Origin: Corynespora cassiicola
Taxonomy: Eukaryota > Ascomycota > Dothideomycetes > Pleosporales > Corynesporascaceae
Direction: 5' to 3'
DNA: 64,000 nt
NCBI GenBank assembly: GCA_022059125.1
Contig: JAEUWY010000008.1
Coordinates: 434,001-498,000 of the forward strand
The position numbers and the translations under genes are program-made. Shown in pieces: positions 1 through 11,121 of the stretch. Under the pieces are notes generated by a model. The model did not search any database. It was not told where the DNA came from and was given only the letters and a program-made list of their open reading frames with translations. Position 1 is the stretch's first letter. Each line of letters begins with the position of its first letter.

Positions 1-1216
1 GCTGGCATCTTCTGGCAAGCTTTGATCGAGTACTCGCATATCACCGGCGACTCCAACTATGATGCTACAATCTCGACCGCCCTGCAGTGGCAAACGGGCG
101 ATTTCGATGCCTTCATGCCCGCGAACCAGACCAAGAGCCTCGCCAACGACGAGCAAAGCATCTGGGGGCTTGCCGCTTTGGCTGCTGCCGAATCAGGGCT
201 CTCTAAGCCCGAGAATGTAACTTGGGAGTGGGAGGATTTGGCTGCCAATGTGTTCGACGTGCAGACTGCCCGCTGGCACTCTGGCGACAACGCAACCTGC
301 GGCGGAGGTCTCCGCTGGCAGATTTTTTCCTTCAACAGGGGATACGACTACATGAACAGCGCTTCCGTCGGCAACTTTTTCCTTCTTTCTGCTCGTCTGG
401 CCCGCTTCACGGGTAACAGCACCTACTCTGAGTGGGCCGACAGGTCGTACCAATGGTCCAGGACCGTCGGCCTGGTCTCCGACGACTTCGAGGTCTTCGA
501 AGGCGCTTCCGCCAACGAGAACTGCGAATCCATCAACCTGCTCCGGTGGACCGCGGACCATGCCCTCTACACCGAGGGCGCTGCCATCATGTACAACTTG
601 GTAATACATCACCTTGTCCCTTCTGAGCCTTTAAACTAACCATGCGTAGACAAACGGCAACGAAACCTGGAACAGCATCGTCCAAGGCTTTGTAGATGCT
701 TCGTCCTTCTTCAAGGACAACGACACTTCGGCACTCATCGAGGCGGTTTGCGAGAACGACGGTACTTGCGCTTCAGACTTGACGTCTTCCAAGGGACAAG
801 CCATCAGGGCTTTCTCTCGTGCCGCCATCGCAGCCCCTTTCATCGCCGACAGCATCCACGAAATTGTCGAGAGCTCGGCCAAGGCGGCTGCAGAGAACTG
901 TCGCGAGGGCGACGAAGGCGTAGAGTGCAGGTTCTCGTGGGGCGGCGAGGACAGGTGGGAAATGGGAACCGTCGAGGGAGGCAAGTTGGGCCCGGTCATG
1001 AACGCCATGCAAGCCGTGCAGGCTCTACTACTGCCTCAGGCTGGTGCTTTGCAGAATGAGAGCTCTAATGGTACATCGGGGTCTGGAACATCGAACCCGA
1101 ATGCCACTGAGAGTGGAAGTGCAGGAGGACCGAGCGAGACGGGTGCGGCTAACACGATTGCTTCGTCGCTGACATTCGCTGTGGCCATTGCTTTCGCTGT
1201 TGCTCTCAGCACATGA
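1..1216 (+). CDS. GH76 endo-1,6-alpha-mannosidase, Dfg5/Dcw1 type, GPI-anchored (3' part)
   Basis: The 5' end lies outside the window. Exon 1-600 is followed by a 49-nt intron (601-649) and a last exon 650-1216. The encoded region carries GH76 features: a 'SANDEQ'-type segment (here LANDEQSIWGLAALAAAE, near 142-195) where the family has its acidic catalytic pair, then the WRW-rich 'CGGGLRWQIF' segment. The C-terminus is Ser/Gly/Thr-rich and ends in a hydrophobic tail (SSLTFAVAIAFAVALST), as expected for GPI attachment. Family members act at the plasma membrane/cell wall and are thought to transfer GPI-mannoproteins onto wall glucan. The catalytic pair is usually Asp-Asp but reads Asp-Glu here. 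Family assignment is confident; activity is not certain because of that substitution. Confidence 0.88.
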
Positions 1217-2217
1217 TTCACGCTGTTTATGATATGGTAGTTTTGGGTTTTTTTTTTACGGTCTTTAAAAGAAATCAAGTCGCGTCGAGCACTAGTCAGA
1301 TGGCCATTGTCAGTGATGCAAATCTAGCGCTAACAATCAGTCTGTCCAAAGTCACATAGCTTGCGAGAGCCTCCAACAACACTTCTGACCAATTTGCATC
1401 TACATTATTTAGACTCTGTTAGACGATGCTAGCTCTTATATCCTTGAGAAGGCGCAGGAAACATGTTCGGACAGCGCCAAATCTACAAACGCAGCAAAGC
1501 CCTGGCCGTGCAAAGCACCATCACATAATTGCTCTTTACACCCACGACAAGAAATTGACATCACTTGGTCTCCTCAGACCCCACTTCTTCATCTTGGGAG
1601 ATAATGAGCATCGGACTGTGCTCAAATATCCGTCACCAACACGCTAAACCTCTTTCGGCAATTTGCCTATCTTCCGGTGATGATCCATCCCTTACCATTC
1701 CGCTCCGTTGCTTACTCAAACTCCGCCGAGGCTTTTATACTAACCTTCCTTTGGTATCATGACTTGGATCACAATCTCCTCTCATCGTGAAGAGTCCTTG
1801 GCGGAGACGGAGAGAGTATGGCATGGTTTATACGAGCTCTAGAGCAGGCGGACTTCGTAAGGTGTGACTTGGAAGCCGACAACCGAACACTTCCAGCCAG
1901 CTGTATCTGTTGCCGGACTGCGCTTCATGGTTGCCTACCTGCAGTCTAATTGTGCGGCTGAACCGCTAAGAAACAGGCTTCAATATGGCCCCATTTCTAC
2001 ACTTTGTGAGTGCGACTACGGAGGACTATAAATCTGGGAGAGGCGACGATGAATATGTGTTCAGCATCCAAGTAAACCTTTTTTTGTTTTATTAATCAAC
2101 ACCTACTTTCCCTTCTCTAGTCACTCCTTGAATAGTTTTTTTTTTCGTTTCGTCGTTCGCTTTTCATCCGACCTCCTCGAGACATCACCCAAACCACAAC
2201 ACCAAAAAAAGAAAAAA
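1217..2217. other. Intergenic region with promoter of the jacalin/aerolysin-type gene
   Basis: No convincing gene. Short open frames here have no recognisable features. The right end holds a TATA-like box (2027-2033) and T-rich/pyrimidine-rich leader sequence before the ATG at 2218. Confidence 0.6.
2027..2033 (+). promoter_or_regulatory. TATA-like box
   Basis: TATAAAT about 185 nt upstream of the ATG at 2218, followed by a pyrimidine-rich leader. Position is plausible for the start of a long 5' UTR; not proven. Confidence 0.45.
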
Positions 2218-3689
2218 ATGCTCCTCCCAACCCCAAAAACCCTCCTCCTCGCCCTCACCTCCCTCCACCTCACCACCGCCACCCTCGGCGACCCCCGCCA
2301 CTGCACATCCCACAACATGCGCACCGCGCCCCCCTCGGGCCCCACCGGCAAGCAACCCCCCTCGGGGACCCCCTTCTGCACGTCCAAAGTCCTCGACGGC
2401 ATCCTAATCAACGGCATCGAATGCTTCGCCGACGAGAACTCGCTTCGGGGCATCCGCTTCTTCTACACGGACCAGTCGACGCTACTAGTCGGCAAGGACA
2501 TTGAGCAGCACGGCGCGACGGGAAAGGTCATGTGGAATCCGGCCACGGAGCGCATCACGGAGCTTTCGCTGTGGGGTGGGGGGTGGGATGGGTTTATGGG
2601 GAGGATCGTGGTGGAGGTGGAGGGGGATGAGAAGAGGAGGATTGATTGTGGGCATTATAGGAAGCATTGGGGGGCTGCGGATAAGCAGGTTGATTTGGGG
2701 GCTGGGGGGTTGTTGATTGGCGCGTCTGGGGGCTGTGGGGATGCGGTTGTGAGTTTTTTTTTTTTTTCCTTTTCCACACACATACACTCTCTCTATCTGA
2801 GGGGTGGGTGGCTGCTGACGGTTGAGCAGGACAGTATCGAGTTTCAGTTCTCGGCGAGTAAGCCGCAGGGGATTCAGATGAAGGAGGTCAACTTCCCCGA
2901 GATTTTGAATCCGGAGGGGAATCCAAAGTAAGTCGATGCGAACTTCACGAATCGGATAGAGAGGTTCTAATTCGGAAAAGTGCCAATGGCATCGACCAAG
3001 TCACGGTAGACGAAGTGCGCTTCATCAACACTTTGGACACGGAAAACCTCACCATCAAGGACCTCCAATTCTCCGAAGGCAAGGAACGCTCGGGCAGTTG
3101 GGCTGTAAGCGAGACGAGTACGTTTGGCTTTGGCCAGACGATAGGAATTGGCGTCGAGCTACCCGGCGTGCCTGTCTCTATTGAATCATCCACATCGTGG
3201 AACTGGGAAAACACAAACTCGAGAGAAAACACGAGCGAGTGGAAGGATTGGGTGAGTAAACTGTCTATCCTACTCTTGTGTCGTTGTTTTGCTGATCGAT
3301 TGAAGCGCGACATGTCTTGGTCCACGGGAGAAGTCAACATTAAGCCGGGACAAGCGATGGTGTGCAAGCTCTACGCCCTCAAGGGACAACTCCAAGACAC
3401 AAAATACGAAGCAAAGGTATAGTTCCACTCGACTGAGCTGAACATTAGCTAACCCAGCCACCCATAGATGGAGGTGTACTTCCACGACAACACCGTCTTC
3501 AACTACAACATGATTGGGAGGATGAAGATGGTGGACTGGAGTAAGTCAACCCTGCACTGCGATAACGAGGATGCGGAGAAGGCTCTTTCCGAGTTAAATG
3601 CAGGGCATGGGCGGCAGCTTTCTCCGGATGGCAAGGAGTTGGCTGGGAGCAAGCCGCAGGAGAAGCGTAGTCTTCGCTTCTCTGCCTAG
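2218..3689 (+). CDS. Secreted jacalin-like / aerolysin-family (natterin-like) protein
   Basis: Five exons: 2218-2748, 2830-2927, 2981-3251, 3306-3416, 3468-3689 (410 aa). The ATG at 2218 was chosen over an in-frame upstream ATG at 2128 because it opens a good signal peptide (about residues 1-24). Residues about 50-205 resemble a jacalin-type beta-prism lectin: 'LRGIRFFYTD', 'ITELSLWGGGWDGFMGRI', then 'DSIEFQF'. The C-terminal half shows the Ser/Thr-rich amphipathic beta-hairpin pattern of the aerolysin/ETX-MTX2 fold ('SGSWAVSETSTFGFG', 'SIESSTSWNWENT', then 'VNIKPGQAM'). Natterin-like proteins combine such a lectin head with a pore-forming-type body. Members can bind glycans and oligomerise in membranes; whether this one does is inference. 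All splice sites keep the frame and no break is seen. It stands alone, with no obvious partner. Confidence 0.72.
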
Positions 3690-4388
3690 TCTTGATGTTT
3701 GCTTGCCAAGCGTGTGCACGAGCAAAAAAAACATACGACAGCGGGTATTCGCTAGTGGTCACCCACCTAACTACTAATCCGCCGGTACGCTGCTTGAGTA
3801 TGGCTGAGCGGACGGGAAGCCCTATTGTTCAGCGTCCTGTGGTCGTATGTGCTTGTTTGGCACATGTTGTAAGATATATACTCTTAGTTACGCAACTTGT
3901 ATGTTATACCCAGCGCGGCCATAGATTTTCATGTTCCTTGTATCTGTCGTTTTCCTGCATAAAAATGGATTCGGATTTCTGCATCATGAAGCATAATTGG
4001 TTTTGGATCATACTTTCTTATGTGCTGAGCTTTTGCTGTGTATCTGCTTAGGCTCTGGGCGACCGTGTTTCAGCTTGGTCCCCGCGTCAAGGCCAAGCAA
4101 ATAACACCATGTTTGTGTCCATCTTTGGCCAGGAGATTCTGTCGCGAACAATCACAGCGCTTAATCTACAAGTGATCGTTTAATCGCTATCATTGTCTTT
4201 TTGCTGTGATGTTGGAGAGCGTAGCTGCACAGCGGGTCCTCACGCAGCATGCTCTCAACCTCAACACTGTCAGTATAAGAACTTTGCAATAGAAAGTAAG
4301 TTACGATCAATGGCTTTTTTTTTGCTAGCTTCAATGTTAGCATATTCGGTGATGATAACGGAATCTCCCGTTCCAATTAGTCCTCTAC
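3690..4388. other. Intergenic region
   Basis: 3' flanks of the two convergent genes on either side. Nothing recognised. Confidence 0.5.
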
Positions 4389-5186
4389 TTAATACTTCAT
4401 CTTCCCCCGCCTTATTTTTTCATATTCTTCCTCTGATACACCCCTTCCCAGTATTGAAAATCCCTTGCCTGCTGACCACTCAGCATCTGTCACTGCCTTT
4501 TCCAATTCTGTCTCCCAGAATCCAGACTTTTGATATGGGCTCTGAGGTTTCGACCATTTCCATGTAAGCCTTTGGTCCCTTGTGAGAAGCTCCACGCCTT
4601 CTTCGCCAAAAATTTTGATAGCGAGTATTCGTATTTCCAAGACATCGTTTGTCTCTGGATGCTCCAAACTTCTGAGGCGATGTAAAAGCTTAGAGGCCAT
4701 GTCGGGATCCGCAGAGGAAGCGTTCATATCAGCGATTTGGCGACGAAAAAAAGTCGCGATATTGGACCTGCTGCTCGGAATGCTCAACACACCAAAATCT
4801 TCATAGTTCTGCAAAAGCTCTATTTGAGATAGTTTCAGATGAGTAAACACCTGAAGATAATGGGAAGATGTGTGGTCGAGGCTTAATGGTTGCCAGTAGC
4901 CAAGAATTATTGACGAGCTGACATCCGTGGGAATGACCACGAGGAGTTGATACTGTCGAACGAATCTTCCTAGGTCTGGGTCCGGGACCTAGAGAGACTT
5001 AGCATGATTCTATCTGAATATTTTATCATGAGTAAATATCGTCTCTGGCAAGATCATGATAGCTCTCGATCCAGATTGAGCGAAGAATATTCGTGAACCA
5101 AATGGGCAACTGACGTGGTTGCCGTCTCTCTCCACGTTATAATATATGCAACTTACAAAACTTGGCTCTATAACTCGAGCTGTCAT
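4389..5186 (-). CDS. Hypothetical protein, about 209 aa
   Basis: Exon 1 runs 5186-5157 (ATG then nine codons ending ..EPSF) and exon 2 runs 4988-4389. They are joined across a 168-nt intron with a strong donor GTAAGT (5156-5151) and acceptor CTCTAG. The join is phase 0 and reads ..EPSF/VPDPDLGRFVRQY.. The protein has no signal peptide or membrane segment. The middle is helical and charged ('MASKLLHRLRSLEHPETND'), and the C-terminal third is rich in Trp, Lys and Glu. I do not recognise the family. The intron is longer than others here, and a 25-codon open stretch lies within it, so an alternative first exon is possible. Confidence 0.5.
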
Positions 5187-5930
5187 GGCAACTTTGTTTA
5201 TTAAGTAGAGTAGCGGTGGAGATGCGGGGGCCTCTTCTGTTCAAGAAGGATGATCAAGCTGACGATCGATCGAGTGATTAAGTACAGGGGTCCCGCCTGG
5301 GCATCCCATCGGCCGATTCGTGCGCAAACCACATGACATGCCCACTGTGACAGTAAAGTTCGAAACTTGCTATATGATTCCTGAATGGTGATTTTTACGT
5401 CGCCAGGTAAATATACGGATACTACAAGGTGGCTTAATCTGACCTGGGCGTGCAGTCCTCCCGCCTCAGATATCTAGTGGGGGCGTTTTTTTTACAGCAG
5501 CCGCTCAATTCTCTATCCGCTACAAAATCAACTCAAACGATTCAAAATAGATGTGTTGCGGTAGATATTGGGGTTCATCTTTGAATGAAAAGGTTCCTGC
5601 AGAATAGCCATGTCATGTGATTCGGCAAACCATGCTTAGCTCTGATGATGTCACACTACTACTGCCAAGGTCATACAAGGTCGTTGATTGCCCCAGGATT
5701 TCAAATCCAGTAAAGACTGCTGATTTGTAGTACCTGAATGAATGTGGGTCGAGTCGTCTAATATGACCACTCTGGGCAAAAAAGCTAAAAACGCGTATTA
5801 CGATACAGCCAGCCACCGCCCCTCCAATTCTCAGATATCTAATCTGTTTCTACGGCAAGCACTCAATCCTCTGTTGACTCCACAATAATAAAATTTCCTG
5901 AAATCCAAAAACCCATAATGTTGATCCTGA
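5187..5930. other. Intergenic region, AT-rich
   Basis: No gene seen. Only short open frames without start context or recognisable motifs. Confidence 0.5.
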
Positions 5931-6527
5931 TCAGCCCGCGATGGGCGAATACTGTGGGAGCGATTCTATCCCGTAGAGGGCATATGCCAAATTGACCCTA
6001 CCACTTTCCCTAATTATACCATCGTAGCTGTCAGCAACACACTCTCCAAGTATGTTCCAGCAGATGGGTGCCATGTATGACATGGGAAAGTTGTAGGCTT
6101 GACAAGGGTTCAGGTTGGCGACACCGAAATCGCAACTCCCGCTATTGACGTACCGCTCCTGGAGTGGCGGCAAGTGGATAAAACCAGAGTGTTCTGAGAG
6201 CCATTCGCAAATAGCATCGCAGTCCTCCACGTCGGCGGCAGCGTCAAGAGGTAGGATTCATTCAAAGTCAAAGGCTCGTGTGCTTGTGTCGTTACTGAGC
6301 TTGGCCGGCGACTCGGAAACTTGAGTGGCTTTCAGGTCGGTTGGAGTAGGAAGGTCGATGTATTTGCGGTCTACAACGGTCATGTTGTTGCCCGATTGGT
6401 GCGTGCCCACTTTTCCTCCTTGCTTCATCGATAATGTGCCATCGCTCTTCGGTTCCTGAGGAACCATGGCAGTTCCAGAAGCTAGGTCGATAATGGAGAC
6501 CAGACAAAATGCTTTCATAGCCAACAT
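5931..6527 (-). pseudogene. Small secreted cysteine-containing protein gene with an in-frame TGA
   Basis: ATG at 6527 opens a short hydrophobic leader (MLAMKAFCLVSIIDLASGTA). The frame stays open to a TGA at 6260-6258, then continues in the same frame to a stop at 5931. The downstream part holds five cysteines in a compact domain ('DCDAICEW', 'SGSCDFGV', 'NPCQAYN', 'PICWNILGEC'), like fungal small secreted effector-type proteins. The exact family was not recognised. The TGA could be a nonsense mutation. A 96-nt intron (6320-6225) would remove it and keep the frame, but its donor GTTTCC is poor. A TATA box sits about 130 nt upstream. About 198 codons in all. Either a recent pseudogene or a gene with an unusual intron. 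Confidence 0.55.
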
Positions 6528-7927
6528 TTTTGAAGAAGAAAGATGCAAATGTGGCTCAATAAAGAGGAGGAAGTACAGACAAGAGAAGATGAGATGAAAG
6601 TGAAGCTCAATTTGGTGTTTGTGATGATGGTATTGGAACCGATGAAAATTTTCGAGGTTTATATAGGCGTACATGGAAAGATAAAAATTAGGAGGCCTGA
6701 AGAGAGAGTTTTTGTACGCGTGTCAATGAATGGGCCTTTTCATCTGACTACTTTCAGAGGCGGTGAATCAATCTTCAGCCATGGAAGCACTGTATTGGCT
6801 GCTGACATGACGCAAAACACTCATTATATCTGAATTCTCTAGATCAAAGATCATGATCGAGCTGAATTCTTTGCCAGAGGTGACTAGCACTTGCCGATCA
6901 GTCTTACGTGGATTGATAGGCACGCCTGTTCTTCTCACTAAGGCTGGGGGCCTGTTTGGACACTCCACTTCTAGCCGTTATTATCAGGTCATTTTCAGTT
7001 GTGATTCTAGCTGAAGGTGGCATGGAGAAAATCCTTTTGATAGAAATAGTGACTTTCACGTCATTCGCAGGGCTGTGGTAACTTGGAAGCTTTACTTTTG
7101 ACAGAGATATAGCAATCTATAGGGCTTGCTTTAATTCATACTTCTCTTCCGCATTTCTATAATATAATTACGTTTCTTTCTAGCTTAGCAAGAGGTCTAT
7201 TGAGGCTTTCAATCACGATTGCTTTTTTCTCTTAAGTTATACATAACAGAAACACAAGCGTAGACGTCACCTCCAGGGCTAGCATAGCAAGCCTAACAGA
7301 AAGTAACTTACCCAGCTCTTCAGAAATTTGGAAAGATATTAGAGGTTATATTTACAAACACGGGATATCTTAGAAAACAAACTATTACCTAGACTAGGTC
7401 CTTTTACTAGCTCTCTAGACAGCAAAGTCTTTAGTTTTGGTTCCTTACTTTTGTAAGCTCTATGTTTATGTAGTTCCATGTTATGTGCTTATTATGATTA
7501 ATAGAGCAGCACAAACAGTAGGACGAACTCGAAGTAGTAGATAACTGAGTTGCGCTCGCTATGTATAGGACAAGGCGGAAGGGGCAGCTTTTTGGGGTCT
7601 GGACCGCCTCTTCCAATAGAAATACGACCCCAAGACGCTAGCACGACACGCCACTTGGATCCCATTCGTATTGACTTCCCCAAATACACATTTTTCGCTA
7701 CACTTCACCAGATACTGTACATTATGGGGCTCGCGACGGATAAGCCCGCATCGCTCTAGACTGCTCAAGGAAAATTTAAGCTTGCGCAAATATTACAGGA
7801 ATATCGAAAAGCATCAGCATGCGTGGAAAGTGTGTAAACCAAGGCCCTGCCATGATGCAATTAAATATTCGTTTCTATCACCTCCTACCAGCTCTCTGGC
7901 GTGTCTTTTGACCAGAATTCCAAGAAA
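6528..7927. other. Divergent intergenic region, AT-rich
   Basis: Apart from the promoter of the small secreted protein gene, no feature is supported. The middle (about 7100-7500) is AT-rich with only very short open frames. Confidence 0.5.
6659..6665 (-). promoter_or_regulatory. TATA box
   Basis: TATATAA on the minus strand about 132 nt upstream of the ATG at 6527. Confidence 0.5.
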
Positions 7928-9297
7928 ATGAGACAGAGTTTGGCACTTTTGTTCATGGGCTTGGCACTCCCGCCCGCCTGGTCGGCTACCCTACCTCGTA
8001 ACCCGGCGCCCATTCTTCCTATCCCGTGGCAATATCTCGGCTGCTATTCAGACAACCCTTCAAATCGAGTACTTTCTAAAGCGACATACAAAGATGAAGC
8101 CTATATGACAGGGGAGTCTTGTGTTCGATTTTGCAGCGACAATGGCTATTCCTTTGCTGGAACAGAATATTCATCAGAGTGCTGGTGTGGCTTTCGAATC
8201 CAGGGATCGGAGTCGCATCCCGATGGTTGCGACATGGTGTGCGCGGGGGATGGATCCCAAACCTGCGGCGGACCCAGCCGGCTATCCGTCTACACCAACG
8301 GCGCTTCGGAGCCACAAACAAATCCAGGTGTCAATGCGTATTCGCTGCTTGGTTGTTACTCTGATTCTGTGCACACGCGCACGCTGTCGCACAAGGTTGC
8401 AGTGGAGGGCTACATGTCTGTATCCAAGTGCACTGCCGAATGTAAAGTGAGAGGTTATTCGCTTAGTGGGGTTGAATACGCAGATGGTATGTACCATCTA
8501 AAGTAGCCATTTTGATATACTAATAGCTCCGGTCAGAATGCTTCTGTGGGAATTCAGTTCAAACCAATGCCATCGCATTCACGGGAGATCCCTCCAATAC
8601 TGGTTGCGATATGGTCTGCAGAGGAAACTCTTCCGAGTACTGCGGCGGAAGAGACCGTTTAAACATTTATCGCCGCGACGAAGACCAGCCAGGGACTACA
8701 CCCATTTCAACATCAACTCCAGTACCGACTCCAACTACAGAGCCTTCAGTCAATCTTCTAAGCAACGGCGGCTTTGAAGAGTCATATGGCTGGAGCAGCG
8801 GCCGTAATCCCGTCATCTACAACATCAGCCCACTCTCCGCTCAGAACTCTTGGTTGACACCTTATGCCTATACGGGAACACATGCCAGCGCGATTGGGGA
8901 GTTTACATCTCCCGGTACTGGTGTACGCTCATTGTGCTTTTCGCAGCTCCCGGCTATACCCGAGTCTGGGACATACAAATTTGTAGCATACGTTGGCAGG
9001 ATTGCATCACCACCCCCGGGACAAACATCAACTACAGATACAATCAGGTTTGATCTCTTCATTAATCACGCCAGAATGATCAGGTCGGTCGATGTGTGCA
9101 ACCCAACACTTGGCCAGTGCACACTAAATGCCCAGAATGGCGAACTGGTGTACAACTTGGTTGAGGCCACTTTCGAGTTGAGGGCAAGCAGTACAGGTAA
9201 TAGTGTGGTGGATATATGTGCTACATATTCCGATTCGAGAAACGAGCTCCAAGACACATTCTTGGTCGATGCTGTCAGCCTTGTTAAGATATCCTGA
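7928..9297 (+). CDS. Secreted protein with two WSC domains
   Basis: Exons 7928-8486 and 8537-9297, intron 8487-8536 (GTATGT...CAG with a TACTAAT-like branch site); 439 aa. Residues 1-20 are a signal peptide. Two WSC carbohydrate-binding modules follow. The first spans about 37-125 ('YLGCYSD', 'ECWCGF', 'CDMVCAGDGSQTCGGP'). The second spans about 138-235 and is split by the intron ('LLGCYSD', 'ECFCGNS', 'CDMVCRGNSSEYCGG'). A Thr/Pro linker ('TPISTSTPVPTPTTEP') leads to a C-terminal beta-rich module beginning 'NLLSNGGFEESYGW', which looks like a carbohydrate-binding-type domain. WSC modules bind glucan and other polysaccharides. There is no C-terminal membrane segment, so the protein is probably secreted rather than a Wsc stress sensor. 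Confidence 0.88.
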
Positions 9298-9346
9298 TAG
9301 GAGAATATTCTCGATTAGTTCCATATGTTGCTACTTTGTTGGCATG

Positions 9347-10532
9347 TCAATTGACCCTTTTCGTTCCATTGACTTTCTCATCCGCCAATCTGCTAGCCCT
9401 TTGATCTCTACTCTCGCTCTTCGGATCAAAATATGCTGAGTTGTGTCAGTAAACCGCGAAAAAACCAATCACGCACGCCAAAAACTCACGTTTCTCGCCA
9501 AACACCGTCGTCCTCACCCCCCTCCTACTCCCCGGCTCATACTTTCCCGGAATAACCCTATGCACCGTCACCCTATTATCCCACATGGCCACACTCCCCA
9601 CCTCCCACTTCCACCTCACCAACTCATCATCCGCAGAATGGATATGGAAATGCGCAAAATCGAGCAACTTGTCGCTCTCCGTCTTCTTCAGCTCCGCGAA
9701 CCCGGTGACGAAGCCCTCGTTCACATTCCACGCCTTCAGGCCAGTGACGGGGTGCGTGCGCACGGCGGGATGGTGCGTATCGATTGGTGGACGATTGGGC
9801 CCCACGCCCCACAAGTCGAGGATGGTGTCGTACTGCAGGCGCGACGTGTGCACCGCGTGGAGCGATTCGAAGAGTCGCTGGTAGGTCGGCGACAGCGCGT
9901 CGTAGAGGCCGTACTGCGAGACCCATGCCGTGTCGCCGCCGACGGGGGGATGCTCTTCCATGCGGAGGAGGGAGTAGGATGGCGGGTTCACTTCGAAGGA
10001 GGTGTCGGCGTGCCAGCCGGCTTGGGGCCAGGGCGTGTAGACGGCATCTTTGCGGTGGTCAGCTGTGGAGCCTTTGATGGTTACGTGGCGGACGTCTTTT
10101 TGGGCAGGGTGCTTGTCGAGGATGCCGTAGTGTTCGAAGAGTTGGACTTGGGTGTCGGTGGTGAGGTCTTGGTTGCGGAAGAAAACTACACCTCGCTCGG
10201 CAACGAGGAGGGCAAGTTCATCGAGTTGCTGTGGGGTTAGTTGGGAGAGCTGCACGTTGGATAGAAGAGTGCCGATGGATTCGGTCAGGTCGGTGGGTGT
10301 GGCGACGGAGAAGAGGGATTTCTTTTCGGGGTCTGCGAAGAAGGCGCGGTCCTTCGGAGGGTTTATTTCTTCTCGCAGAGGGTCGGGCGGGCTCCAATTT
10401 CGGATTTTGGGGTTAAAGTTCTGCGTTTGTCAGGGGTTGGTTGATGAAAAAGGAATGTTAAAGTACAGGATGGATGATGATGGGTTCACCCGAGTCGGGC
10501 GATATGTGCTGGTAAGATTCCAAATCAGACAT
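9347..10532 (-). CDS. TauD/TfdA-family Fe(II)/2-oxoglutarate-dependent dioxygenase
   Basis: Three exons: 10532-10467, 10420-9490, 9435-9347; 361 aa. The introns are 46 nt (10466-10421) and 54 nt (9489-9436; donor GTGAGT, branch CTGAC). The second intron must be removed: it replaces a frayed read-through tail with the family-like end '..GEKPYFDPKSESRDQRAS..'. Iron-binding residues are visible: HxD in 'GWHADTSFE' (His159, Asp161) and the distal His near 309 in 'VTVHRVIPG'. The Arg-rich 'SRRGVRTT' that binds 2-oxoglutarate follows. Fungal members degrade taurine, sulfonates or related acids, or act in secondary metabolism; the substrate cannot be told here. Its 3' end faces that of the WSC gene, with about 50 bp between the two stop codons. 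Confidence 0.88.
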
Positions 10533-11121
10533 GGCTTTCTAGTCGCAGTGAGCTCTTTTGAGAGATGGAATGTGATAAAATTTGTAGTGAGGAGGTGGGT
10601 CTTTCTTAAATATCGCATCTACGTCAGTTCCAATAGTCATTGCCTCTGGTTGAAAATTGATAAGCGATGGCTCGTGCCATGATGCGGCATTCCAAACCCT
10701 AATTGCCGTCATCGATTAGACAGAAGAGGAGTGATTTGGTCGAATCGCATCACTACCATGAACGTCTTCGTGATGCAGGGTCAGGTAGTGTGGGGTTGAC
10801 ATGGTGTTGCAAACTAAGCGTCAAAGCACGTCATGCGTCCTCCTTCAATGTCACTCGAACTACAGCATATACATGAACAACTGGGAAGCTGTGTTTAACC
10901 CAAAAGCACCATTTCAAAGTAAAAGCATCTATTCCTGGGAACAACAGTAATATATTGAAAGCCAAGGATCATGGACCATCTACCTTACACCAAACCGCCA
11001 TTCAAGCTTCCCCAAAGTCTATGAAGAGGAAAAATGAGGCAATGACTGATAGCACCAAATAGGCGTCCTCATCATGGATACATATCAGCCACATAAATAT
11101 ACTCGACTTAAAGCTGCGGAT
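10533..11121. other. Intergenic region
   Basis: Upstream of the dioxygenase gene. No other feature supported. Confidence 0.5.

Noticed and set aside
5454..5880. Apparent imperfect duplication (5454-5540 versus 5816-5880)
   Set aside because: Shares only short matches such as CTCAGATATCTA and GCACTCAATCCTCT-like strings; too weak to call by eye.
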